DNA of 64,000 bases from Microbulbifer sp. TB1203 (GTDB lineage: Bacteria; Pseudomonadota; Gammaproteobacteria; Pseudomonadales; Cellvibrionaceae), in NCBI RefSeq assembly GCF_030997045.1, contig NZ_CP116899.1, positions 3,992,001 to 4,056,000 on the forward strand, read 5' to 3'. The notes beneath the pieces were generated by a model. It did no database searches. It was not told the DNA's origin and saw only the letters and a program-made list of their open reading frames with translations. Positions 52,173 through 60,268 of this stretch are shown one piece after another. The stretch's first letter is position 1. Every line of letters starts with the position of its first letter. Made by a program: the position numbers and the translations under genes.

Positions 52173-54051
52173 CGCCTCCGGTACCTGGTTGCTCTCCGGA
52201 TTGAACAGCCGCGTCCTGCAGGCGCGCGATGGCCAGGCGGGTATGGGCGAGATACTGCTGTATCTGCTGCCGCTGCCGCGCCAGCTCGGTAATCACGTCG
52301 CGACGTATGGATGCCTCGATGCTGCGGCTGGCGGCGTCGATCTCCCGTCGCTGCGCGCGCAGCTGCGGGCGGGCCGCGTCGACTTTTTCCTGCAGCTGGT
52401 TGAGTTGCGGCGCCCGCTGGGCGATCCGGTCTGCGCTTCGCCGCCGGCGGTCGGCATTTTCCAGTTGTTCGCCCAGTTTTTGCAGCTCCCTGCGCTTTTG
52501 CCAGAGGTTGTGGTGATACTCCTGGCCCGCCTGCCACAGCAGCAGGCCGCGGGCGCGCTGCAGGGTCTGCGCCTGCTGCGGGCGCGCCTTGCCGAGGGCG
52601 GCCAGTTTGCGGTAGCGGTCTTTCGCTTCCTCTGTCAGTGCGAGAAATTCTCCACGCTCTCCATTTTCCTTATCCACCAATGCGAGCGCGTCGCTGTCTC
52701 TTTCGATGCGCGCCAGCGAGGCCTCCAGTTGGCGATACTGCTGCCGGGCGATATCCACCTGCTGGTCGAACTGGGCACTGGTATAGCTGTCCACGATGGC
52801 GACGCGCCGACGCTCACGTTCGACGATCAACTGGTCGAACAGCGGCAGGCGCTGTTGCCAGTTGTCGATCACTCCTGCCAGTTGTCGCAAGTCGCGCAGT
52901 TCCGACAGGCGCAGCTGAAAATCGTCGCGCTGCAGAATGGGGCGCAGGTAGCGCAGGTTTTCCCGCATCAGCTGTGGGGCCTCCGCCGCCTCCAGCCAGC
53001 CATAGCGCTGTGCGGTGCCGCTATCCATAATGGGGGTGGGGGAAAATTCCAGGGATTTCACCGATTGTTGCAGCTGGTGCAATTCGACCAATGCCGAGTG
53101 GTACTGCCGCTCGGCCTGTTGATAGGCGGTCAGGGCGGCGCGGGGCCGCTCGAGTTTTTCGTAGCTGTAGGGCAATGCGGCCAGGGCTTCCTGCACCTCG
53201 GTGGACAGCGGCTCGCGCGCGGCCAGGAATTGGAGGGCGTCGATGGCGGATTGGTACTGGCCGCTGTTGATCGAGGACCATCCCAGCCCAAGCAGCGCCC
53301 GGTCAGCCCAGGGGGTGCGCAGGCGCACTTGGCGGAATTCCTCCGCGGCCTGCGTGTGGCGCTGCTGCAGGCCGTAGGCGTAGCCGGCGGCAATATGCGC
53401 CTTGTCCTTGAGAATGCTCAGTTCCCGCGGGGGTTCATCGACATCCAGCACCAGGGCGCTGGCGCGGTGGTAGTGATCGATGGCCTCGGCGTAGCGCTGT
53501 TCGCGGGCCAGCGCGGCGCCGAGGTTGGTATGGCCGAGCACGCGGTATTTGAGCGGCAGGGTATCGCCGGCGAGCAGCTGCTGCGCGCGCTGCAGATCGC
53601 CGGTGCGCAGTGCCAGGTTTAAGGCCAGGTCGGTTTCGCTCGCGCCGGATTTCTCCAGTTGTTGCGCGCTCTGGGGCCAGTCTTCTTTCAGGTAGTTCAG
53701 TTCCGCCAGTTTCAACCAGGCCAGACGCCGGTACCTGGCCGGGGTTTCACCGCCGTTTTTTTCCAGCTGCTGCTCGAAGAGTTCTGCCGCCCGCTGCTGC
53801 AGGCCGAAACCCAGGCTGATACCGCCCTCAATCAGCGCCGCATTGTCCGCGTGCGCGCGGATGCCGCCGCGGTGCTCCGCCACCATCAGGGTGCTGAGTG
53901 CGTCGAAATAGTTGCCCTGGAAATACTCGTACAGGCCGGCGCCGTAGCGCATATCCTGGGCCTGTTGATATTTTTCCGAGGCGAGCGCGGGTGCGGCGGC
54001 GCAGATCAACGTCGCAGACAGGAAAAAATGGGAGAGGGGTTTGTACCGCAT
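52159..54051 (-). CDS. Exported TPR/coiled-coil protein
   Basis: 630 residues. A signal peptide (MRYKPLSHFFLSATLICAAAPALA) precedes TPR-like helices (YEYFQGNYFDALSTLMVAEH, LKLAELNYLKEDWPQSAQQL). A long Gln/Arg/Glu-rich coiled coil occupies about residues 390-625 (RERRRVAIVDSYTSAQFDQQ onward). The C-terminus ends in a Gly-rich tail. It overlaps the large TPR lipoprotein gene by 14 bases and is six bases from the small exported protein gene upstream. Probably another scaffold part of the same machine. Confidence 0.83.
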   Translation of the reverse strand: MRYKPLSHFFLSATLICAAAPALASEKYQQAQDMRYGAGLYEYFQGNYFDALSTLMVAEHRGGIRAHADNAALIEGGISLGFGLQQRAAELFEQQLEKNGGETPARYRRLAWLKLAELNYLKEDWPQSAQQLEKSGASETDLALNLALRTGDLQRAQQLLAGDTLPLKYRVLGHTNLGAALAREQRYAEAIDHYHRASALVLDVDEPPRELSILKDKAHIAAGYAYGLQQRHTQAAEEFRQVRLRTPWADRALLGLGWSSINSGQYQSAIDALQFLAAREPLSTEVQEALAALPYSYEKLERPRAALTAYQQAERQYHSALVELHQLQQSVKSLEFSPTPIMDSGTAQRYGWLEAAEAPQLMRENLRYLRPILQRDDFQLRLSELRDLRQLAGVIDNWQQRLPLFDQLIVERERRRVAIVDSYTSAQFDQQVDIARQQYRQLEASLARIERDSDALALVDKENGERGEFLALTEEAKDRYRKLAALGKARPQQAQTLQRARGLLLWQAGQEYHHNLWQKRRELQKLGEQLENADRRRRSADRIAQRAPQLNQLQEKVDAARPQLRAQRREIDAASRSIEASIRRDVITELARQRQQIQQYLAHTRLAIARLQDAAVQSGEQPGTGGGAGE

Positions 54052-54057
54052 AGCGAT

Positions 54058-54579
54058 CTAGGGCGCTGGCCACTGCACCAGCTGGAATTCCGGCTGCTGC
54101 TTGCCTTCCGAATCCGCGATGCGCAGTTCGATCACTGCCGGTTCATCGGTTTTTTCCAGCTCCAGGTTGGCCGCGCGCTTGTATTCGCGGCCCTGGGGGC
54201 CAATGCCGGTGAAAAAGGCGGAAATGCTGTAATTGCCGGATTTAAGGTTGCCCTTGAACAGCGGCTGGATGCCGCCGCGGATCAGCGCGTGCCGCTGATG
54301 GTCCGTGTACAGGTGACTGGCGGCGAGATTGTTGTCGATATGCAGTTTTACCGCGTCCAGCTGGAAATATTCGCCCACGTCCATGGACACATAGACGGCG
54401 ATTTGGCTCTGCGCCGGGTAGAGCAGGTCCTCTTCCAGGATTAGCAGGTCGCGGTTGAGCTTCAGCACTTCGCTCTTGAGCGACTCGAGTTTTTCCGCGG
54501 GAAAGTCCCCGTCGCCGGCTGTCGCCAGCCCCGCGAAAGCGGCGAGGGAGAGGATCAGGAGCTGCATACAGCGTTGCAT
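54058..54579 (-). CDS. Small exported protein of unknown family
   Basis: 173 residues from the ATG at 54579. A signal peptide (MQRCMQLLILSLAAFAGLATA) is followed by a helix (EKLESLKSEVLKLNRDLLIL) and a beta-rich domain (SQIAVYVSMDVGEYFQLDAV, SGNYSISAFFTGIGPQGREY). It may be a beta-sandwich partner of the following TPR protein. The open frame extends upstream through a family D repeat, but the ATG at 54579, six bases after CACCTCCC-preceded AAGGC, gives the clean signal peptide. Confidence 0.75.
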   Translation of the reverse strand: MQRCMQLLILSLAAFAGLATAGDGDFPAEKLESLKSEVLKLNRDLLILEEDLLYPAQSQIAVYVSMDVGEYFQLDAVKLHIDNNLAASHLYTDHQRHALIRGGIQPLFKGNLKSGNYSISAFFTGIGPQGREYKRAANLELEKTDEPAVIELRIADSEGKQQPEFQLVQWPAP

Positions 54580-54621
54580 CTGGGAGGTGCCTTCTTGTTT
54601 TTCGATTTTGCGGAACTCGCC

Positions 54622-54703
54622 GTAGGATGGGCAAAGGAGCGAAGCGACATGCCCATCATGTCGCACTCCTGATGGGCACACCCGCTGCGCGGGCTTTGCC
54701 TAC
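54622..54703. repeat. Palindromic repeat, family D, variant
   Basis: GTAGGATGGGCAAAGGAGCG pairs imperfectly with CCCGCTGCGCGGGCTTTGCCTAC. The right arm carries extra bases and a second small stem. It lies between the apbE gene and the small exported protein gene. Confidence 0.75.
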
Positions 54704-54732
54704 GGGTCGGAACGACGAATTATCTCAAGGGA

Positions 54733-55854
54733 TCATGTTTCCGGCGTGATCTGGTTGGCAGTTTGTGTCGCCGATGGTTGTTCAGTCGACGAATGGCGGG
54801 GCATATCCAATCCGCGGCTGAAAAACAGCCGTTTCTGGCTGTCGATCACCACCGCCTCGAAGCCGGGCAGGCGGTCGATCAGGGCCAGTCCCTTCTCCTT
54901 GCCCAGAACGAACACGCTGGTGGACAGCGGATCGGTGTCAAAACCCCGGGGGCCGATAATACTTACGCTGATCAGTTTGTCGCTATCGGTGGCGTTGGTA
55001 TCCGTGGGCATGCCGGTAGTCGGGTTGAAGATATGGTGTACGCGGGCTTCGCCCTCGCCGATAAAGTAGCGTTCGTAGTCGCCGGAGGTGGAGATGGCGG
55101 TGTTTTCCAGCGGAATCACCACGGCGTTTTTGCCTCTGTCGCGGGGGTGGCGGATGCCCACCAGCCAGGGCTGGCCGCGCTTGTCGCCGAGCATGCGCGC
55201 GTCGCCGCCGGCGCTGACGCTGGCGCAGCAGACGCCGGCTTTGTGCAGGATATGGATCGCGCGGTCTACAGAATAGCCCTTGGCGATGCCGCCCAGATCG
55301 ATGCTGGTGTCCGGGTGGGCGAAGTGCAGGGTGTTTTTCGCTTTGTTGAACTGCAGGTGGTGGTAATCGATGGCCGGGAGCAGTTTTTTGGTAAGTTGGT
55401 TGTCCGCCCGCTGGTGTTTGCGGAAATCGTAGTGTTTGCCCAGGCTGGCGAAGGTGATATCGAAGGCGCCGCCGGTCTGTTCGCTGTACCAGAGGGATTT
55501 GTCGATCAGCGCGGAGAGTTCGCTGGAAATCTCCACGGTCTGTTTGCCGGCGCTGCGGTTGACCCTGGAGAGCTCGCTGTCTTCCTTGAAGGGCGACAGT
55601 TCTCCGTCCAGGCGGTGGAATTCCGCCATCACCTGTCCGATTAGCTCCTGCGCCCTTTTTTCATCCTCGTGCCACAGCTGCACTGAGACTTCGGTGCCCA
55701 TAATGGCCTGTTTTTCGTAGTGCCATTCGGCGCTGGCAGTGGAGGCGAGTAACAACAGCCACACAAACAGGTAGGGTGCGCCGCGCGCACCGAAAATATT
55801 GGCGGACGAAAAACGGTGCGCGCGGCGCACCCTACGGAAATCGGCAGTTATCAT
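54733..55854 (-). CDS. apbE: ApbE-family FAD:protein FMN transferase
   Basis: 373 residues from an ATG that overlaps the DUF1501 stop (TAATG). ApbE marks: KQAIMGTEVSVQLW, SELSRVNRSAGKQTVEIS, IDLGGIAKGYSVDRAIHIL, SVSAGGDARMLGDK and ISTSGDYERYFIGEG, with the metal-binding DTDPLSTSVFVLG near the end. It attaches FMN to Thr or Ser of exported redox proteins. The signal core is FVWLLLLASTASA. A family E repeat (55771-55835) is read in frame between the start and the core. A GTG directly after the repeat could serve instead, giving an unusually short signal. Confidence 0.93.
   Translation of the reverse strand: MITADFRRVRRAHRFSSANIFGARGAPYLFVWLLLLASTASAEWHYEKQAIMGTEVSVQLWHEDEKRAQELIGQVMAEFHRLDGELSPFKEDSELSRVNRSAGKQTVEISSELSALIDKSLWYSEQTGGAFDITFASLGKHYDFRKHQRADNQLTKKLLPAIDYHHLQFNKAKNTLHFAHPDTSIDLGGIAKGYSVDRAIHILHKAGVCCASVSAGGDARMLGDKRGQPWLVGIRHPRDRGKNAVVIPLENTAISTSGDYERYFIGEGEARVHHIFNPTTGMPTDTNATDSDKLISVSIIGPRGFDTDPLSTSVFVLGKEKGLALIDRLPGFEAVVIDSQKRLFFSRGLDMPRHSSTEQPSATQTANQITPET
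55771..55835. repeat. Palindromic repeat, family E, within the apbE reading frame
   Basis: GTAGGGTGCGCCGCGCGCAC and GTGCGCGCGGCGCACCCTAC form an inverted pair. It encodes RRVRRAHRFSSANIFGARGA in the apbE frame if the coupled ATG at 55854 is used. Confidence 0.9.
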
Positions 55855-57428
55855 TAAACAATCGGTGCAAATGCGGTCATGCTGTCCATCAGTGCGCTGT
55901 TGCCCAGCCCGTGGTTGGGAAACAGGTTGGCAAAATTGCCCTGTTCGCCGTGCAGCGCCATATAGTTGAGCACCACGGTTTCCACCAGTAGGTTGACGTT
56001 GTTGGCCGCCGGACTGGAGGTGGTCTCCACGTCGCCGGAGGCGCGCATATAGCCGAGCTGCTGGTGCAGAGCCTGTTGGTCGGCGCTGCCGCCGAGCAGT
56101 TGCGGCCGCCCGGCGGGATTGTATACCAGGAAGAAGGAGGCGGCGGTCTGCTGGTTGTCGCCGGTCCACACGCCTTTGCCGCGGCCGTCCACGGAGTCGT
56201 CGATCATACCGTTGCTGAATACCGAGCCGTCGCTGAACACGTAGATCATCAGCGGTTGGCCCACCCGCGCGGCGTACTCCAGGCAGGCGCCGATGCAGCG
56301 CCCGGCGCGCAGGTCGCGGATCTCGCCGGTGGCGCGGTCGCCGGTGTGGTAGTCGTAGCCGCCCATGGTGATGGTGCCGGCGCCAGCGTAGCCGTTGACT
56401 ACCAGCTTCATTGTGGAGGCGGTTTTCTGGAATTCGCGATCGTTGTTGAACTCGGCACTGGTGAAGATGCCGGAGGGACCGACGATATCCGGGTCGGCGA
56501 TCGGGTCAAGCTGAGAGGGATCGCCAAAGCGGTCGGCGAGATCGGCGCTTTTCATATAGCCGCACTTCACCAGGTCCTTGATTACCGCGTCCGCGGTGAC
56601 TTTCGTATCCACCCTGCCCAGTTTGGCGTTGGAGATGCGGAATATGGATTCCATCACCGCCACTGTGTCCTGCTGGCTGAGCAGGCCCACCAGATCCCCC
56701 GAGTCCACCAGCCCGGTGACGTCGCTGGGTCTGTCCACTTTGGTGGGGCGCGCCTCCGGATCGATCATCGCCATGGGCGCCAGGGAGTTGCCGCCGGACT
56801 CGCTGGGGTTGGAGCCGATCAGCGCCAGCAGTTCGCCGTTGGCGCCGGCGCGGTTGATGCCGTACATGGGATTGTGGGGGTTGTTGCCGGTGTCGTTTTC
56901 CGAGCGCGCGGGAATCACCGCGCCGTTGGTGGCGGAGGCGGTGCCGGCGGCGATCTTGTCGAGGATGCCGCGCAGCATACCGCTGTCGCTGTGGAAGGCG
57001 AGGCCCAGGTCGGTGTTGATAAAGGGGCTGCCGGCGGCATCGGTGATGGACGGCACCATATCCCCGGGCAGCCCCTGCTTGCCGTAGCCGGCGGTGCTGA
57101 GGAAATCCAGCTGGCCGCCGCGCTGGCCGACCAGCACGTTGGAGCCGGCGATATTGGCTCCACCGGCCAGGTCGAAACAGATAAACGGAATCTTGCCGGC
57201 GCCGCCTGCGGCGCTGACCCCGCAGGGCCCCCGCAGGGCTTCCAGGTCCGACGACAGCGCGGCGTGGGCGCGGCGGGGATCGGCGAACAGGCTGAACAAG
57301 GAGCCACCCAGCACCGTGGCCAGCCCGGTGCGGAATCCCTGGCCGAGAAAATCCCGGCGGCTCACCGGGCGGTGGTGGTCCGGGTGGCGCAGGGGTTCAT
57401 CCAGTTGGAAACTTTTCTTCTTGCGCAT
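55854..57428 (-). CDS. DUF1501-domain protein with twin-arginine signal
   Basis: 524 residues. The twin-arginine motif SRRDFLGQGF at about residue 23 and a following hydrophobic stretch (TGLATVLGGSLFSLF) mark it as a folded, Tat-exported protein. The body has the alkaline-phosphatase-like look of DUF1501: PFICFDLAGGANIAGSNVLV, GYDYHTGDRATGEIRDL and VFSDGSVFSNGMIDDSVDG. DUF1501 proteins are common beside exported cytochromes in Planctomycetes and some Proteobacteria; their reaction is unknown. Start ATG 57428. The stop overlaps the apbE start. Confidence 0.88.
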   Translation of the reverse strand: MRKKKSFQLDEPLRHPDHHRPVSRRDFLGQGFRTGLATVLGGSLFSLFADPRRAHAALSSDLEALRGPCGVSAAGGAGKIPFICFDLAGGANIAGSNVLVGQRGGQLDFLSTAGYGKQGLPGDMVPSITDAAGSPFINTDLGLAFHSDSGMLRGILDKIAAGTASATNGAVIPARSENDTGNNPHNPMYGINRAGANGELLALIGSNPSESGGNSLAPMAMIDPEARPTKVDRPSDVTGLVDSGDLVGLLSQQDTVAVMESIFRISNAKLGRVDTKVTADAVIKDLVKCGYMKSADLADRFGDPSQLDPIADPDIVGPSGIFTSAEFNNDREFQKTASTMKLVVNGYAGAGTITMGGYDYHTGDRATGEIRDLRAGRCIGACLEYAARVGQPLMIYVFSDGSVFSNGMIDDSVDGRGKGVWTGDNQQTAASFFLVYNPAGRPQLLGGSADQQALHQQLGYMRASGDVETTSSPAANNVNLLVETVVLNYMALHGEQGNFANLFPNHGLGNSALMDSMTAFAPIV

Positions 57429-57471
57429 CGTTTTGTCCGATTTCGGTATTCCGCGGGTTTTGGTCGGGTCT

Positions 57472-57593
57472 GTGGCGGGCCTGCTACCGGGGCTTTTTGC
57501 GGGACACGCCGTGAATACGTCCCTGTAGGCTTGTCCGCGAGGTCCCTCTCGCAGACAGTCCCGCAAAAAGCCCCCGGCATCAGGCCCTTCGCA
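57472..57593. repeat. Dispersed palindromic repeat, family A, copy 3
   Basis: The closest thing to a reference copy: GTGGCGGGCCTGCTACCGG, GGCTTTTTGCGGGAC, CGTGAATACGTCCCTGTAGG, a loop, then GTCCCGCAAAAAGCC and CCGGCATCAGGCCCTTCGCA. It occupies most of the gap between the LamG and DUF1501 genes. Confidence 0.9.
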
Positions 57594-57620
57594 TTGCGCA
57601 TCGTGCGCCGCTTCGGGTTC

Positions 57621-60263
57621 TTAATGAATCAAAATCATCGCACTGCCCATGGCCGCCGCGCAGGCCGCCTTCACCGTGGTCTCGGTGCGGTCCGCTTCGC
57701 AGCCGGTGCCGCAGGCAGTCATCTTGTCGATCAGGTCCGAGAGCTCACCTTCCACTTCCGCCCGCACCGGGGCGGTGGCCAGCTGCGAAACGGTGTTGTC
57801 GTGCCAGGTTATGTCGTGCCCCAGCAGGTGTTCGATCAGCGGGTCTATCACCAGCGACTTGTCGTTGAAGGCGGTATTTGCCGGTGCACTGAAATTGAAA
57901 CCGGGGAAATAACTGCTCCGGGTCGACGATTCCACCAGGGTATTGCAGTACTTCACCGCCAACTGGGTAATCCCCATCTGCTGCGCGGCGAGGAAGCCGC
58001 GGATATCGCTGCCCACCGGAAGCTGCTGTTTCACTTTTTCCCAGGTCTCCACCACATCCGGATGGGTGCGGGGAATGCCGGTGGCGGCGGAGAGGGCCGC
58101 GTGTATCTGCTCGAAGCGGCGCAGGCCGATTCTCGGTTGCGGCGGCAGATCCGCGGGCGCCGCCGGGGGCGCGGGGGTGGGCTCTACGCGCGCAAAGGTC
58201 TCGCTGCCCAGACGCTCGAAGGTGAGGAAGAATTCGTCGAACTCCGGCCCTTTCTCCAGCGAGATAATCGTGCCCAGCGGCGAGAGCAACTGGCCCTCTG
58301 CCGGGGTATAGCTGCCCGAGTTCAGGGTGAGGGAGAGGTTGGCCCAGGCCTGGCCGGTTTCCGCCTCGCGGCCGTTGATGCCGATGCGCATACCTTCGAG
58401 GGCGATGCCGTCCGGGTCGGCGCTGTCATCCAGGCTGATAAATGTCGGCCGGTTGAACAGATAGCCGTAGTTGTCGAACTGCTGCACCTCGAACATCACG
58501 TAGCTGTCGGGAATGCCGGTGTGTTCTTCTATCTTGAACAGCAGCAGGAATTTCTGCCCCACGCCCACTTCGTAGTTGGTGGCGATATCCTCCGCGGACA
58601 GCGCGCGGGAGTGAATCGCCAGCAAGCGCACCGCGCCCTGCCAGACGTTGTCGTTGGACACTTCGCTTCCCAGGGCCAGGGCGAAGGTGTCGTCCCAGGT
58701 ACTGAGGGTGTCCACCTCGGCCGGATCGACGTCGCCGGTAAATTCGCCGTTGACGTACAGCTTGCGCCCCTCGACCGAATCGTAGGTGGCTACCACATGC
58801 TGCAGTGTGGCCTGGACGCGCTCGGCCATGTCGTCGGTCACCAGCGCCGGCATACCGTCGGCGTCGGTGCTCTCGCTGCGGTTCTGGAACACGTAGTTGT
58901 ACATGGCCTGGCCGAGGGTGAAGTTGCGGATATCGTTGCCGCCGGAGTAGGTAACGATGCGCGCCGGCCCCTCCTGGGTGACATTGGCCGGGGCCACCCA
59001 GGCCTCGATGGTGTATTCGCCGGTTGCTATCAAAGTGTCGTACAGCTTGCGGCTGGTGGCGGTGGCCCCCTGGGCCTTGCCGCCCTTCAGCTGGATGCCC
59101 CAGGAGCCGAGCCACTCCACATCGCCGGACAGGTTCAGGTCGATGGCCGGGTTGACCCCGGAGGTATCGAAAGCGGTGGTGCCGGAACCGGTTTTGAACT
59201 CGTAGAGCGCGATCGCGTTGCTCTCCACTCGCCCGCCGCTGCTGGCCACGATGCCGTCGGTGAGCAGCAGCGCCTTGCTGATCACCCAGTCGGGGTTCAC
59301 CTCGGCGAGGGAGATGCCGTCGGCGAAGGCCTGGATGGCCGCGGTCATCTCCGCTTCGTTGTCCGCGCAGTCGTCCCAGCAGTTGTGGAACTCGCTACCC
59401 AGGCGCACGGAGAAGCGCGAGTCCGCCGGGTTGTCCAGGTTCATTTTGCTTTTCGCGGCCTCGTAGGCCTTGTCCACGTCGGCGCTGGCAAAATACGGCT
59501 GCTGCGCGGTGCCGGCGTCCTCGCTGTGACAGCCCGCGCAGTAGGTGCGCAGCAGCGGGTAGACGGTATTGGAAAAGCCGGAACTGGAGGCGGGGAAGCT
59601 TTTGCTGGCACCCACGGTGCGCTCAACCGGTGGGGTGAGGGTGATGCTGTTCACCAAGCTGCCGCTCTCCCTGGCCCAGTCCTCGATATAGTTGGTGATG
59701 ATTTCCGCACAGGCATCGGCGCTGGACAGCCAGCAGTTATGGCCACCGCCGACCTTGGTCACCAGGCGGGATTCCGCCGGACGGGACAGGTCCACCAGGC
59801 CGCGCCCGTCGCCGTAGGCCGCGTTGATATCGTCGCCGCGCACGAAATGCGGGCTCTGGTTGCCCTCGACATGGCAGCTGCCGCAGCGGTTCTGCGCCGC
59901 CAGGTTGTCCCAGATATAGCGCTTGTACTGTTGTACGTCGTCGGTTTCCGGAGGTGGGCCGGAATAGCTGGTGCCGCCACCGCCGGGATTGGTATCGGGT
60001 TGTTCTTCTGTGTCCTGGCCGCTGCCGCCGCTGCAGCCCGTCAGGATTGTCGCAGCCAGAAAAAGGCCCCAGGCAAATGGCGTTGAATGGACCGTAGTGG
60101 CGGCCCTGCTGCCGGAAGTTGTTTGCGAGACACGCCGTGAATACCTCCCTGTAGGCTTGTTGGCGAGGTCCCTCTCGCCAACAGTCTCGCAAACAACTTC
60201 CGGCATCAGGGCCTTAGCATTGAGTTCACGGTTTTTTACAGCCGGGGTATTTTTAATTTTCAT
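57621..60263 (-). CDS. LamG lipoprotein with two duplicated CxxCH (haem-type) modules
   Basis: 880 residues. A family A repeat (60097-60219) is read in frame near the start; the lipoprotein signal core AWGLFLAATILTGC then places the lipidated Cys at 77. Two cytochrome-like modules follow: CGSCH (127-131) and CAGCH (242-246), each followed by a conserved PAxSR and a HNCW motif (about 174-178 and 293-296), evidence of internal duplication. Residues about 350-530 form a LamG/concanavalin-like domain (YTIEAWVAPANVTQEGPARI, GRKLYVNGEFTGDVDPAEV). The ATG at 60263, five bases after the upstream stop, is the only start before the signal core outside the repeat. Confidence 0.85.
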   Translation of the reverse strand: MKIKNTPAVKNRELNAKALMPEVVCETVGERDLANKPTGRYSRRVSQTTSGSRAATTVHSTPFAWGLFLAATILTGCSGGSGQDTEEQPDTNPGGGGTSYSGPPPETDDVQQYKRYIWDNLAAQNRCGSCHVEGNQSPHFVRGDDINAAYGDGRGLVDLSRPAESRLVTKVGGGHNCWLSSADACAEIITNYIEDWARESGSLVNSITLTPPVERTVGASKSFPASSSGFSNTVYPLLRTYCAGCHSEDAGTAQQPYFASADVDKAYEAAKSKMNLDNPADSRFSVRLGSEFHNCWDDCADNEAEMTAAIQAFADGISLAEVNPDWVISKALLLTDGIVASSGGRVESNAIALYEFKTGSGTTAFDTSGVNPAIDLNLSGDVEWLGSWGIQLKGGKAQGATATSRKLYDTLIATGEYTIEAWVAPANVTQEGPARIVTYSGGNDIRNFTLGQAMYNYVFQNRSESTDADGMPALVTDDMAERVQATLQHVVATYDSVEGRKLYVNGEFTGDVDPAEVDTLSTWDDTFALALGSEVSNDNVWQGAVRLLAIHSRALSAEDIATNYEVGVGQKFLLLFKIEEHTGIPDSYVMFEVQQFDNYGYLFNRPTFISLDDSADPDGIALEGMRIGINGREAETGQAWANLSLTLNSGSYTPAEGQLLSPLGTIISLEKGPEFDEFFLTFERLGSETFARVEPTPAPPAAPADLPPQPRIGLRRFEQIHAALSAATGIPRTHPDVVETWEKVKQQLPVGSDIRGFLAAQQMGITQLAVKYCNTLVESSTRSSYFPGFNFSAPANTAFNDKSLVIDPLIEHLLGHDITWHDNTVSQLATAPVRAEVEGELSDLIDKMTACGTGCEADRTETTVKAACAAAMGSAMILIH
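60097..60219. repeat. Dispersed palindromic repeat, family A, copy 4, translated
   Basis: GTGGCGGCCCTGCTGCCGG, AAGTTGTTTGCGAGAC, CGTGAATACCTCCCTGTAGG, then GTCTCGCAAACAACTT and CCGGCATCAGGGCCTTAGCA. The whole element is open in the reading frame of the LamG lipoprotein gene and would add about 41 residues (ALMPEVVCETVGERDLANKP onward) to its N-terminus. Confidence 0.9.
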
Positions 60264-60268
60264 GTCAA

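Noticed and set aside
56064..60086. Plus-strand open frame of about 1340 codons
   Set aside because: It is antisense to the DUF1501 and LamG genes, has no recognisable motifs and arises from GC-rich codon bias in the real genes.
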